Assembly: GCA_039028155.1 (NCBI GenBank)
Contig: JBCCIS010000026.1
Location: 1 to 64,000, forward strand
Source: Pseudomonadota bacterium
GTDB taxonomy: Bacteria; Pseudomonadota; Alphaproteobacteria; SP197
Direction: 5' to 3'
DNA length: 64,000 bases
Position numbers and translations under genes: made by a program. The notes beneath the pieces are model-generated. The model was not told the DNA's origin. It did no database searches and saw nothing but the letters and a program-made list of their open reading frames with translations. This document shows, one piece after another, positions 17,351 through 26,357 of the stretch. Position 1 is the first letter of the stretch, and the number at the start of each line of letters is the position of its first letter.

Positions 17351-17712
17351 GATACTCTCCGTGCACCGTTTCTAAGGGGGCTGCCGACTTCCCGCCCTGG
17401 AGCCACGTCATCGGCGAGCGATTCGACGCCTCTTGCTTGCATGCCCTCCCTTGGTCCATCGGGTCTTGGAACGGCGTTGCATGCCAGGCAACGATACACA
17501 CATCGACGTGCAACGGTATACGTTTCAAGCTGCAGCGTATTGGGGAGGCGCCCGCGGCGCTGCCATGATTGGGGAGTCAGACGGGAGGCATCGTTGGTGC
17601 TGGCCGGTCTGGATCGTTCATTGCCGCGCCGTGCGGTCCGCTTCTGCAGCCACGGCAGGTCATTCCCATATAAAGTGAACATGATCGGCATCGGTAAGGT
17701 GTTACGGCGTTG
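17351..17712. other. divergent intergenic region, antiporter / UbiH-like gene
   Basis: These 362 bp separate two divergent genes. No open frame here has a ribosome site or recognisable product. The AT-rich run CCCATATAAAGTGAAC near 17666-17681 could be part of the rightward promoter. No clear operator palindrome was found. Confidence 0.4.
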
Positions 17713-18966
17713 ATGACGAACAGCAAGGCGCAAGGTCAACTCTATGATTGCGCGGTGGTCGGGGCGGGCCATGCCGGTCTGATGTTGGCGCGGCTGCTTG
17801 CCGATCATGGTTTGAGCGTCGCGTTGCTCGACAAGCGCGGCAAACCGGGCGACGGGGCCATCGATGGCGCGCGGCCGAATGGTTGGGCGCTATCGGTCAA
17901 TCTGGGCAGTGTCGTCGCGCTTAGGACCGCCGGCCTTTGGGACTACCTTGCCGACCAGGCACAGCCGCTCACCGTCATGCGTGTTACCGACCCGGCAAGC
18001 AAACGGGATGTACTCTACCGGGCTAGCGATACCGGCAGCGAAGCCCTGTCGTGGGGCATCGCGGGCCGGGATCTGGCGCGTGGCCTGGAGCGGGCCCTCG
18101 CCGATCAGGGATCCATTGACGCGTTCTGGGGCGAGGAACTCGCGTGCCAGCATGCGGGGTTGGAGAGCTGCCGGATCACTTGCCGATCAGGACTGGCAAT
18201 CGACTGCCGGCTTGCCGTTGCTGCCGACGGACGCCGATCGCCGCTGCGCCAGACGGCCCGGCTTGACGGCCCCGGGGTCGACTTCAAGCAGGTCGCGCTG
18301 ACTGTGGGCGTGACGACCGGCGCAAGCCATGGCGGCGAGGGGTTTGAGATCCTACTGGCCGGTGGTCCCCTGGCTTTCCTGCCGTTGCCGGAGACGGGCG
18401 CGGGCCGGCCGTCTGCATCAATAACCTGGGTGCGGGACCGCGATCAGGCAGAACGCTGGCAAGCGGCGCCGCCAGAGATGTTCGCCCGGGCACTTCGACG
18501 CCATATGCCCGAACGGCTCGGCGATGTCCGGCCGGCAACACCGCTTGCCGCGTTTCCGTTGACCTTCAGCCATGCCAAACGCCTCATCGGCGATCGCCTT
18601 GCCCTGATCGGCGATGCCGCCCACGGCATGCACCCGATACACGCCCAAGGGTTCAACCTGGCGGTACGCGATGTCGCGTGCCTGGCGGAGTTGTTGGTGT
18701 CGGCACATCGTTACGGCCGTGACCCAGGATCGCGGGGGCTGCTGAAGCGTTATCAGTCGAGCCGTCTGCCCGATACGCTAGCGACAGGCGCCTTCACCAG
18801 CGGGTTCGGCCTGTTGAGCAGCAGTGCCAACCCGTTGGCCCGCGGCGTGATCGGCGGTGGCGCCTTTCTGCTTCAAAAGCTGCCCGCGCTGCGCCACGCG
18901 TTGACGCGTCAAGGCCTTGGTGAAGCGCCTGGCCGGCCCCGCCTGTTGCGCGGCGTTCCCCTTTAG
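17713..18966 (+). CDS. UbiH/COQ6-family FAD-dependent hydroxylase
   Basis: This 417-residue flavoprotein monooxygenase has an FAD motif GAGHAGLMLARLL near residues 17-29. The family DG motif is in AADGRRSPLR, and the second FAD motif LIGDAAHGMHPIHAQGFNLAVRD is strongly conserved with ubiquinone-ring hydroxylases (UbiH/UbiF/UbiI). It could hydroxylate the ubiquinone ring or another aromatic; no other ubi gene is nearby. A TTG sits directly before the ATG I chose. Confidence 0.87.
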   Translation: MTNSKAQGQLYDCAVVGAGHAGLMLARLLADHGLSVALLDKRGKPGDGAIDGARPNGWALSVNLGSVVALRTAGLWDYLADQAQPLTVMRVTDPASKRDVLYRASDTGSEALSWGIAGRDLARGLERALADQGSIDAFWGEELACQHAGLESCRITCRSGLAIDCRLAVAADGRRSPLRQTARLDGPGVDFKQVALTVGVTTGASHGGEGFEILLAGGPLAFLPLPETGAGRPSASITWVRDRDQAERWQAAPPEMFARALRRHMPERLGDVRPATPLAAFPLTFSHAKRLIGDRLALIGDAAHGMHPIHAQGFNLAVRDVACLAELLVSAHRYGRDPGSRGLLKRYQSSRLPDTLATGAFTSGFGLLSSSANPLARGVIGGGAFLLQKLPALRHALTRQGLGEAPGRPRLLRGVPL

Positions 18967-18983
18967 AACAGATCCTCATTTGG

Positions 18984-19004
18984 CGGAATCGCTAGGCGAT
19001 TCCG
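18984..19004. terminator. hairpin between convergent genes
   Basis: A perfect 9-bp stem (CGGAATCGC / GCGATTCCG) with loop TAG sits between the stops of two convergent genes. No T-run follows on either strand, so it is at best a weak or Rho-assisted bidirectional terminator, or a 3' end stabiliser. Confidence 0.5.
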
Positions 19005-19733
19005 TCAAGGCATGGCGGCGTCAATCTTGTCGCGCTCGCGGGCAGGTAGGCGTGCCTTGGCGTCGATGAAAGCATTGCCGGTGATGCCCTCTCGCGCCAG
19101 CGCCCGCTGTACGGACGGTCGTTCCTGCAGTTTGCTCAAGAACGTCGTCAGGTTCGTCATTGCCTTGACGTCAGAGCCGTCGATCGCTTCGTCACCGACC
19201 GGATAGATCTGCGCCCAGCGCACGCAGCAGCCGAGATAGAAATCGCAGACTGAAAGCCCGCTTTCCAGGAACCAGTCGCCATCGTGAGCGCCGATGACGT
19301 CATCGATCATCTGCAGGTGACCGTGCACGCGTTTGCGTGTCGCCAACAGGAGCGGATCGACCTCGGCCTCGCCGATGACGTAGCGCTCGGGATAAAAGCG
19401 CATGGCGAGGTCGGCGTGCAGTGTGTTGGAGAGCATGAAAAGCCACTTCAAGGCCGCGCCCCTTGCTCTTGGCTCTGTCACGGGCGGCGCCAACTGGCCG
19501 TGCTTGTCGGCCAGGTAAAGCAGGATCGCGCCGGTCTCGAAAAGGGCGAAGTCGTCGTCGTCATCGATCAGAACCGGCAGCAGCCCGCGCGGGTTGAGAC
19601 GCATGAACGCATCGTCGCGGTCGACACGTTTGCGCGGTACCTCGCGGTCCTGATAGGCGAGACCCATTTCCTCCAAGGTCATCCGGACAACGATGTTGGC
19701 GCTGTCTGGGCTGAAGTAAAGCGTGTAGGGCAT
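19005..19733 (-). CDS. glutathione S-transferase family protein
   Basis: This 242-residue protein has a thioredoxin-like N domain (MPYTLYFSPDSANIVVRM, cis-proline in LLPVLIDD, then FETGAILLYLADK, the classical glutathione-binding ESxAI position). A helical C domain follows (LSVCDFYLGCCVRWAQ). The start at 19733 is chosen because the fold begins there; upstream GGGA is weak. It stands alone. The substrate is unknown. Confidence 0.86.
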   Translation of the reverse strand: MPYTLYFSPDSANIVVRMTLEEMGLAYQDREVPRKRVDRDDAFMRLNPRGLLPVLIDDDDDFALFETGAILLYLADKHGQLAPPVTEPRARGAALKWLFMLSNTLHADLAMRFYPERYVIGEAEVDPLLLATRKRVHGHLQMIDDVIGAHDGDWFLESGLSVCDFYLGCCVRWAQIYPVGDEAIDGSDVKAMTNLTTFLSKLQERPSVQRALAREGITGNAFIDAKARLPARERDKIDAAMP

Positions 19734-19887
19734 CGATGAGCGTTCCCGTGGTGGTTCAGGCAAGGCGCGGCGCGCGGCCGGATGCTTTCACGGCGTCTGC
19801 GACCCTGACAAACGAGATTGTTCGCGCTTTCGGAAAGAAAAACTAATCCGATGACGGCATGGCGACGTGGCGCGTGTGGGACAACAA

Positions 19888-20454
19888 CTAAGCAGCCGGC
19901 ATCGTGCCAGGCCGAAGATAGGCGAACATGTGGGCGACATAGTCGGCCTTGCCGAGCTCGATGCCCTGGCCGCGCAGAATGGCGTAGGCGGTGACCACGT
20001 GAAAATAGAACTGTGCCAGCGCCCAATCGCGCGCGTAGGCGTCGCCGGTCATGTCGAAGATCATGCCGCCTGGAAGCTCGAGCGTGATCGGACGTTGCGC
20101 GCCATCATCAAGCGCGTCCGGCTTAAGCGCGTCGAGCGATTCGAGGGCTTCGCCGATCCGCGACTGGGCCTCCGCGATAGTGCCCGGCCGATCGCCGGCG
20201 TTTTGGCCTTCGCGCGCCAACTGGTCGAGCGCCTCCGCCAGCGGTTCGCCGCGAAGACGGTGGGCCGCTTCCCGCGCTTGCAAACAGGCAAAGCGGATCT
20301 GCGACGACAACGGAAACATGTCGGGCGCCAGCCGCGCGGACAACAAGGCCTCGGCGTCCGCGGCCGTCACCTGTTGCTGCGCTTTATCGAGCCAGGCCGA
20401 GAGGGCCTGCAGCAGGTTCCTATAGGTGGGGACAAGGAGAGTCGTCAGTGACAT
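19888..20454 (-). CDS. DUF1993 family protein
   Basis: This 188-residue helical protein has the DUF1993 layout: LLVPTYRNLLQALSAWLDKA at the start, RLAPDMFPLSSQIRFAC around residues 41-57, and the C-terminal FYFHVVTAYAILRGQG. DUF1993 proteins are related to DinB-like four-helix bundles and are of unknown function. It is divergent from a TetR gene whose start codon lies inside a palindrome, so it is probably repressed by that TetR. Confidence 0.85.
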   Translation of the reverse strand: MSLTTLLVPTYRNLLQALSAWLDKAQQQVTAADAEALLSARLAPDMFPLSSQIRFACLQAREAAHRLRGEPLAEALDQLAREGQNAGDRPGTIAEAQSRIGEALESLDALKPDALDDGAQRPITLELPGGMIFDMTGDAYARDWALAQFYFHVVTAYAILRGQGIELGKADYVAHMFAYLRPGTMPAA

Positions 20455-20501
20455 GGTTGCTCCGGTGACCTCTTGAACGGGGTTACGCGCGGCGGTTCCT
20501 C

Positions 20502-20522
20502 CATGTTAAACGTTTTAACATG
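20502..20522. promoter_or_regulatory. TetR operator overlapping the tetR start codon
   Basis: This 21-bp inverted repeat has CATGTTAAA (20502-20510) and TTTAACATG (20514-20522) with a 3-bp spacer. The tetR ATG at 20520 lies in the right arm. The half-site ATGTTAA recurs in the next intergenic region at 21239-21263, which suggests one regulator for both. Confidence 0.75.
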
Positions 20523-21158
20523 AGCTGGCACAAGAAGGACGAGGGACGGCGCGGCTACCATCACGGTCATCTGCGCGAGGCGCTGATCAAGGCGGCGTTG
20601 GATCTGATCGGCGAGAAGGGGCCGGCCGGGTTTTCGTTCGCCGAGGCCGCGCGCAGCGCCGGTGTCAGCGCGGCCGCGCCCTATCGCCATTTCCGCGATC
20701 GAGATGCCCTGGTCGCCGAGGTGGCGCGTCAGGGTTTCGAGCGCTTCGGCGCGTTCCTGGAGAATGCCTGGAGCGACGGCGCGCCAGATCCCGTGACCGC
20801 GTTCGACAACGTGGGCCGGGCCTATCTGGCGTTTGCGCGTACCGAACCCGCCTACTACGCCGCCATGTTCGAGGCCCAGGTGGCGCCCGACGCGACGCCG
20901 GAACTGGCCAAGGCGGCGGATGAGTCCTTTGCCGTTCTGCAGCGCGCCGCCGAGGCGATGGTGGCGCGCCTGCCCAAGGAACGCCGCCCGCCGGCGCGCA
21001 TGGTGAGCCTGCACATGTGGTCGTTCGCCCACGGCATCGCCTCGCTGTTCGCCCGTGGCGATGCGGCCCGGCGCAAACTGCCGATGACGCCGGAGGAGCT
21101 GCTGGAGGCCGGATTCCTCATCTATCTTGACGGACTGGGCAAAGACCCCAAATCGTGA
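20520..21158 (+). CDS. TetR-family regulator
   Basis: This 212-residue protein has an N-terminal helix-turn-helix at about residues 15-58 (FSFAEAARSAGVSAAAPYRHF). The opening HGHLREALIKAALDLI and the C-terminal half match TetR proteins with the WHG-type (TetR_C_33-like) ligand domain, including SLHMWSFAHGIASLF. The start codon sits in its own operator. It is divergent from DUF1993 and followed by DUF2852 after 115 bp; both intergenic regions carry ATGTTAA half-sites. Confidence 0.92.
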   Translation: MSWHKKDEGRRGYHHGHLREALIKAALDLIGEKGPAGFSFAEAARSAGVSAAAPYRHFRDRDALVAEVARQGFERFGAFLENAWSDGAPDPVTAFDNVGRAYLAFARTEPAYYAAMFEAQVAPDATPELAKAADESFAVLQRAAEAMVARLPKERRPPARMVSLHMWSFAHGIASLFARGDAARRKLPMTPEELLEAGFLIYLDGLGKDPKS

Positions 21159-21237
21159 GGTATTGGGTGGCGAAAGTGCCGATTTTTACCGATTTCTCGC
21201 CAAACCGGCCTTGACTCTGGGTTAGGCGGACCTTACG

Positions 21238-21264
21238 TATGTTAATGTATTAAACATTAACATA
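21238..21264. promoter_or_regulatory. palindrome in front of the DUF2852 gene
   Basis: Inverted repeat arms TATGTTAATGT (21238-21248) and ACATTAACATA (21254-21264) flank ATTAA. The 11-bp perfect arms lie 9 bp before the gene start. They contain the same ATGTTAA half-site as the tetR operator at 20502-20522, but with wider spacing (11 bp between half-sites, not 5). Confidence 0.65.
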
Positions 21265-21273
21265 GAGGCTGAG

Positions 21274-21681
21274 ATGGAACTCGCAGCGAAGGTGGACCAC
21301 TACGGAAAGCCAGCCTGGATCGTTTTGATGGTGCTTGGCTTTATCGTGTTCTGGCCCATTGGTCTGGCGATTCTGGCCTATCTGATATGGAGTGGACGCA
21401 TGGGATTCTGGCGTGACTGTGGCCGCCGCGGCCGTTGGTACTATTCCGAACCGCAAAACGGCAATGAGAAGCGGCATACCGGACCGTCGAGCGGCAACCA
21501 CGCGTTCGACGAGTATCGCGAAGAGACGCTGAAGCGTTTGGAAGAGGAGCAAGAGGCGTTCAAGGCCTTCCTGGACCAGCTTCGCCAGGCCAAGGACAAG
21601 GCCGAGTTCGACCAGTTCATGGCCGACCGTGGCCGCCGCCAGGGCATAGGTCCAGAGACCGGCGAGAGTGCCGTCTCCTAA
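21274..21681 (+). CDS. DUF2852 family membrane protein
   Basis: This 135-residue protein has a hydrophobic region at about residues 13-40 (WIVLMVLGFIVFWPIGLAI) and a long charged helix, HAFDEYREETLKRLEEEQEAF to KAEFDQFM, at about 77-118. This is the DUF2852 pattern seen widely in Alphaproteobacteria; function is unknown. The helix probably forms a coiled coil in the cytoplasm. A palindrome sits just before the gene, so it is probably in the TetR regulon. Confidence 0.88.
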   Translation: MELAAKVDHYGKPAWIVLMVLGFIVFWPIGLAILAYLIWSGRMGFWRDCGRRGRWYYSEPQNGNEKRHTGPSSGNHAFDEYREETLKRLEEEQEAFKAFLDQLRQAKDKAEFDQFMADRGRRQGIGPETGESAVS

Positions 21682-21759
21682 ACCAAGGCCAACCTGAATC
21701 GTTGAAGGCGCACCGGCGTCGGACAACCGTCCGGCGCCGGTTGTCATTTGGGATGGCGA

Positions 21760-22224
21760 TCAGTTCTGGCGCGTCAGACGTACACGGAAGATCGTCGCCT
21801 CGTGGTGGCCCTGTTCGTGATAGATCCCTTCCATCACATTGCGTCGCTCGAGCTCCAACTCGAAAATGCCGTTGTCGTGCGTTTCAAGCAGGGTGATGTC
21901 GTCGTCGTCGAACTCGACGACGCCGATCAGCGTCTCGTCGCCGCCACGAACGGCCTCACCGGCCACGTCCGGCTGGCCGGAATTGTCTTCGTGGAGCTCC
22001 CAGGTGTGGCTGGCAAAGATGAGTTCGCCCTCCTGGCGACTGATGGTCAGCACCATGGTGGCGCTGCCGATATGCGTGCCGTTGTCGTGATAGACGAGCG
22101 TGTTGTACGTCCCGTGCCACTCGCCGACGAGGTTAGGGATGTCGTCGGCTTGGGCAGGTGACACGGCAAGACCGGCAAGCGGCAATACGAGTAGCGTGGC
22201 GAGTGTGGCGGCAATCGATGGCAT
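21760..22224 (-). CDS. exported protein of unknown function
   Basis: This 154-residue protein has a clear signal peptide (about residues 1-26, ending PAQA). The mature part is a beta-rich, acidic domain with LVGEWHGTYNTL at its front, as in small lipocalin-like or avidin-like barrels, then alternating strands (FDDDDITLLETHDNGIFEL). No enzyme motif is visible. It sits alone with a short palindrome (22245-22262) in its leader. Confidence 0.75.
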   Translation of the reverse strand: MPSIAATLATLLVLPLAGLAVSPAQADDIPNLVGEWHGTYNTLVYHDNGTHIGSATMVLTISRQEGELIFASHTWELHEDNSGQPDVAGEAVRGGDETLIGVVEFDDDDITLLETHDNGIFELELERRNVMEGIYHEQGHHEATIFRVRLTRQN

Positions 22225-22341
22225 GACCGAACCTTCTTTGTGAACAAGCGCTCGTGCGCTTGATCCTTGAGCGCACCGGCGGTGGCGTCAAGCAAGGCGG
22301 CCAAGGCGCGCTCACGTCACCGGTCGGACTCGCTTGTTTCG

Positions 22342-23847
22342 TTATGGACCGCAGCTTCCGCGCAACATCACATGCTCGCCGGCCGGGTCGACATCCACAT
22401 CAACGACGATCTCGTCATCGCAGAAACTGAAGACGAGACGCGCATGGTTTGGGTCGCCGACATCGATCCAGTCCATCGTGAAGGTACTGTCGTCGGTCCA
22501 CCGACCTCTGAGCGCGATACGGTTATCGCACGGCATGCGACCGAAGAGGCCGGAGGCGGTCGAGCGGTAGAGACCGTCGAGACCGATGGCGAGCCGGTGC
22601 GAGCCGTCCTTGGTGGCCAACGTTATCCAAGCGCGATCGGACCGGTCAAAGTCGAACGTTATGGCGTCATAGGGTGACGTCCGGTCCGTACCGTCCATTT
22701 GATAGGCCCGTCCCGTGACGTCACGGGTGAGGGGCGGAAGTTCGGGAACCGATGTCGGCTCTGGATGCTGGATCGTCGAGACCAGCGCTTGCAGTTCCCG
22801 CGCGGCTTCGGGATTGGGCGGCAAGGTCTCACTGCCGATCCGCGAGACGTCGAAGCCTTCGAAGAACCTGCGCAGTCCGTTTGGGTCACCGAAGTTTGCC
22901 GCCACGACCATGTTCAGTCCGGGCAGCACGACGATGTGTTGGCCGCCCCATCCTGAGGCCCGGTAGCCGATATCGCCGGTCAGGTCCCGCCACCACCAGT
23001 AGCCGTACCGGTCGTCCGCGTCGACGCCCTGCATCTGGTTGCCCGTCGATTCCTCGACCCACGCCGCAGGTACGATCTGCCTGCCGTTCCAACGCCCGCC
23101 GTTGAGGTACAAGAGGCCGAAGGCCGCCATATCCCGAGGTCTCATGAAGAGCTCTGCGCCGCCGAAGTCATAACCCTGCGGGTCTTGCCGCCACTGGACC
23201 TCGCCGATGCCGAGGGGATCGAACAGGTGATCGCGGCAAAGCTTGAGCATGCGCCGGCCGCTGGCACGGCTCAGGATGCCTGACACGATGTGTGTCAGTG
23301 CGGTCGAATAGAGGAAACGCTCGCCCGGATCCGCCGACATCGGCCGGTCGAGAGCCGCTTTGATCCAATCGTCGCTGGAGACGATCCCGTCCCAGATCGG
23401 GCCGTTCTCGTCGAGATCCAGGCCTGAGGTCATGGTCAGGAGGTGCCGGAGTGTGATCGACTTCTTGCGCGGGTCGGTGTCGTCGGCGATGTACTCCGGG
23501 AAAGCCTGATGAACGGTCTGGTCGAGCCCCGTCAACAGACCCTCGCGAAGCGCCACGCCGACCAGAGCGGACATGATGCTTTTGCTCACCGACTTCACGT
23601 TGTGAAGTGTGTTCCTGTCGTAGGGCGGCGCATAAACCTCGAGAACGACGTCGCCGTTGCGCACGATGATCAGACTGTGCAGGGCAATGCCGTCATCGTG
23701 AAGGGCGCGCAAGGCGCGCGTGAGATGGCGCGAATCGATACCTTGGGTTTCCGGCACGGTAGGCCGCCAGGTAAAGGGAACCGCGGCATCATCGTGACCG
23801 CCGCCATCGGTGGCCTCGACGATTGATTGGCCCGTGTCTCTTTCCAT
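22342..23847 (-). CDS. beta-lactamase-related serine hydrolase (class C-like)
   Basis: This 501-residue protein has the serine beta-lactamase / penicillin-binding fold. The catalytic SxxK is SVSK in NVKSVSKSIMSAL, and the tyrosine motif is YST (usual YxN) in RFLYSTALTHIV. The segment after it, GWGGQHIVVLPGLNMVVAANFG, carries the third strand. A C-terminal beta domain of about 150 residues follows. No signal peptide is seen, so a cytosolic esterase or peptidase is more likely than resistance. Confidence 0.85.
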   Translation of the reverse strand: MERDTGQSIVEATDGGGHDDAAVPFTWRPTVPETQGIDSRHLTRALRALHDDGIALHSLIIVRNGDVVLEVYAPPYDRNTLHNVKSVSKSIMSALVGVALREGLLTGLDQTVHQAFPEYIADDTDPRKKSITLRHLLTMTSGLDLDENGPIWDGIVSSDDWIKAALDRPMSADPGERFLYSTALTHIVSGILSRASGRRMLKLCRDHLFDPLGIGEVQWRQDPQGYDFGGAELFMRPRDMAAFGLLYLNGGRWNGRQIVPAAWVEESTGNQMQGVDADDRYGYWWWRDLTGDIGYRASGWGGQHIVVLPGLNMVVAANFGDPNGLRRFFEGFDVSRIGSETLPPNPEAARELQALVSTIQHPEPTSVPELPPLTRDVTGRAYQMDGTDRTSPYDAITFDFDRSDRAWITLATKDGSHRLAIGLDGLYRSTASGLFGRMPCDNRIALRGRWTDDSTFTMDWIDVGDPNHARLVFSFCDDEIVVDVDVDPAGEHVMLRGSCGP

Positions 23848-23944
23848 GGTTACGGGAAAGCTAGCACGGCTCCGGTTGGCGGCCCAAGAAGGCGCGTTGG
23901 CGGCGCATCATGACGCATGTGTGCGCCATGATGCCTTCTGGCGG

Positions 23945-24400
23945 CTACACCGGGGTTTGTTCGCGCCAGCCCGGCTCGCGAACGCCGAACTCGGCGAACT
24001 TGGTGCTTTCGTGGCGCGGCAGTTCGTCGTCGGTATCGAACCACGGGATCGCGTGGCCGTGGAATACATGCTCGACCGGCTGGAAGTCCTCTGGATGGTC
24101 GAGCGTACTGACATGAATGCCGAGCCAAGCGTTGCCCTTCACCTCCGCCTCCCAGGTCAGCGATGTCCCGCAATCGCGGCAGAAGGCGCGAAAACGGCCA
24201 GGAGAGGACTCGTAGTAAGCGCGTTCGCCGGCCGTCCAGCGCACCTGCTGCGGGACGCAGGTGATGAGGACGCTGACCGGCGCGCCCGTGTGTTTGCGGC
24301 AACTGGTGCAGTGGCAGTACACATTCCAGGTCGGCGTGCCGTCCAACTCATAGCGCACGGCGCCGCACATGCATCCGCCGGTGGGTTTGTTCTTGGTCAT
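23945..24400 (-). CDS. GFA family (glutathione-dependent formaldehyde-activating-like) protein
   Basis: This 151-residue zinc protein has the conserved cysteine groups GGCMCGAVRY, CHCTSCRKHTG and CRDCGTSL. GFA-family proteins bind zinc; true S-(hydroxymethyl)glutathione synthase activity is shown for few members, so a general zinc role is safer. The start is ATG 24400 with AAGGA upstream; a longer frame has no support. Confidence 0.9.
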   Translation of the reverse strand: MTKNKPTGGCMCGAVRYELDGTPTWNVYCHCTSCRKHTGAPVSVLITCVPQQVRWTAGERAYYESSPGRFRAFCRDCGTSLTWEAEVKGNAWLGIHVSTLDHPEDFQPVEHVFHGHAIPWFDTDDELPRHESTKFAEFGVREPGWREQTPV

Positions 24401-25030
24401 GGATGGTCCTTGCAACGGTTGGCGATAGGTTCGTCCAGCGGCCTCACAAACCATGCGCCACGATCCATCGTCTGCGTAGTCACGAATGATGCAACGCAGT
24501 GTTGGATCAATTCGAACAATGGATGCCGCCGGGACGGCGCAGCGGCTCGTATCAGCCGGCCGGTTCGAAAGCCCCAGCCGCGTCCTGCGCCATGGGCAGG
24601 ATCGGGCCCAGATCCAGCGCCTCCAGTACGACCTGTTTGGTGAACGCACCGCTGGCGCGCGCGGCCACCGTCGCCGCCAAACAACTTCTTGCCGGCCACC
24701 ACCCGGTCCGAGCCGTCAATCAGGCCATTGACCGCGTTCGGTGAAAAGGTCGCCGGATACATCACACGAATGTCGTCGCACCATCCGTGAATTCGATCGA
24801 TTCACACGCTGCAAGTCCTAGCAGATCATCCGTAGCGTGGAGACGCGCCGGTCGGCCGCGTTCATGATGTGAAGGCCGTCTCTGCTCGTAGGTGTTGACG
24901 CCGAAACGCTGTGTTGTAACGATTTAGCCAATGGACGGGCTTCCGCCGAGCCGCGTGACCAGCCGAGATCACCCCTAGGAAACATAGGTGTGTTAAGCCA
25001 AGACTGCCCGTGTTTCATCGGAGGCACGCT
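24401..25030. other. intergenic region with a decayed gene fragment
   Basis: These 630 bp separate divergent genes. The only coding-like stretch is a frameshifted remnant on the minus strand at 24552-24765. The rest holds no supported gene; the last 50 bases carry a strong GGAGG ribosome site at 25019-25023 for the next gene. Confidence 0.5.
24552..24765 (-). pseudogene. frameshifted gene remnant, product unknown
   Basis: Read on the minus strand from ATG 24765, the frame gives MMYPATFSPNAVNGLIDG to about VVAGKKLF, then loses coding character near 24683. In the next frame it continues as AATVAARASGAFTKQVV and LEALDLGPILPMAQDAAG, ending at TGA 24552. A single indel would join them into a plausible peptide of about 70 residues. 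I do not recognise the family. It could also be a chance frame or a sequencing error. Confidence 0.35.
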
Positions 25031-26287
25031 ATGGAAAGGCAAGAAGATACAACCGGAAACGAAATGTCGGGCTTTGTGCCGTCGCTGGAGTTGACGGCGG
25101 GCCAGGCGCCGCCGATCGCCGCCAATGGCGGGGTCTCTTTCATGTCCTTCGAACGCAACGGCGATGCGGGCACCGGCGCCGCGCTTGAGGCGGCGCTTGA
25201 TCAGATTACCGGCGGCAAGGTCAAGGCGTTTGTCGACATGCTGGACACCGCACCGCCCGGCCCGATCGAAACAGATTGGGGTCCGGGATTCCGCGATTAT
25301 GACGAATGTGTCGCCCATATCCGCGAGCAGGGGATCCAGGCGCCGGAAGGCGGCGTGGTGTTGCCGTTGCGCTATACAGTGCTCGAGGAACCGTCCTATG
25401 TCGTCGTCTCGTCAAACGCGTTGTGGCAAGATCCCGCACGCGCCGAGGAGCAAGCGCTGTTGCGGCGTGGTGAAGACGAACTCTCGCGCCGGTTTCTCTA
25501 CTTTCCGCACGTCTTGCGCGACGCGCGACGCATCGCCGATTACTACCCCGGTCTCAAACCCGATACGCCCGAATGCATGGACAGGCTGGGTGTCGCCCTG
25601 GCGCATCATGAGTCCGCATGCACGAATTTCTATGATTCGGTCGAGGTCGAGCGGGTTTTCTATCCTGAGATGGAAGAGCTCTTGCTCGACTTCTTCCCCG
25701 GTGCGACGGATGCACTGGTCTATAACCACGACGTCTTCGACAAGGACTACGATGGCGACCGCACTGAAGATCAGGCGGCCAAGAACCCGGGCGTCAACGC
25801 CAGCTACGTCAACCTGGTGCACAACGACCTGAACGACAACAGCGGTCGCGTGCGCTGCCGTGAGCTCTTGACGCAGAACCTGAGGAACTTCGGGCGCGAA
25901 CAGCACTATACGGAGGCCGAGGCCGACGCGAAAATGTCGCGCCGCTTCATGTCGATCAACTTGGCACTGCCCATGGAGACGGTAGAGCAGTACCCGTTCG
26001 TCCTGGCTGCTTGGCCGTCGTTCGCCGATCAGGCTTACATCAACAACTATCGGATCTACGACGATCGCGTCGGCGAGACGACACGATTCACCTATCGCCC
26101 CGACCACGAGTGGTATTGGATCCCGCAGCAGACACCGACGGAAGTCTCGATGCTGAAGTGCTATGACTCCGTGACCGACGGTTCGGTGTCGCGCTGGTCG
26201 TTCCATTCCGCCTGCATCGACCCGACAGCGCCCGCCGACGCGCGCTGCCGAAAGAATGTCGTGGTGCGGTCCTACGTGTTCTTCTAA
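25031..26287 (+). CDS. CmcJ/NvfI-like putative non-haem iron oxygenase
   Basis: This 418-residue protein has the layout of the CmcJ/NvfI (AsaB, GA4-desaturase-like) family. It shows a histidine segment VYNHDVF, an HxD pair in NLVHNDLND, then INLALPMETVEQYPFVLAAW, the HEWYWIPQQTPTEVSMLKCYDS block and FHSACIDP. Family members hydroxylate, methoxylate or desaturate small molecules. ATG 25031 has GGAGG seven bases upstream. A second, diverged member lies at 29298-30296. An M24-family gene follows 70 bp later on the same strand. The substrate is unknown. Confidence 0.82.
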   Translation: MERQEDTTGNEMSGFVPSLELTAGQAPPIAANGGVSFMSFERNGDAGTGAALEAALDQITGGKVKAFVDMLDTAPPGPIETDWGPGFRDYDECVAHIREQGIQAPEGGVVLPLRYTVLEEPSYVVVSSNALWQDPARAEEQALLRRGEDELSRRFLYFPHVLRDARRIADYYPGLKPDTPECMDRLGVALAHHESACTNFYDSVEVERVFYPEMEELLLDFFPGATDALVYNHDVFDKDYDGDRTEDQAAKNPGVNASYVNLVHNDLNDNSGRVRCRELLTQNLRNFGREQHYTEAEADAKMSRRFMSINLALPMETVEQYPFVLAAWPSFADQAYINNYRIYDDRVGETTRFTYRPDHEWYWIPQQTPTEVSMLKCYDSVTDGSVSRWSFHSACIDPTAPADARCRKNVVVRSYVFF

Positions 26288-26357
26288 AGGCGGCCCACGT
26301 CAGCTTGTGCTTAGAGACGCAGCCTCGGCGGCAAGACATGTTCAGGGGCGTGACATC

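Noticed and set aside
22245-22262. Palindrome CAAGCGC-TCGT-GCGCTTG in front of an exported-protein gene
   Set aside because: It could be an operator or a hairpin, but it stands alone with no second site, T-run or adjacent regulator.
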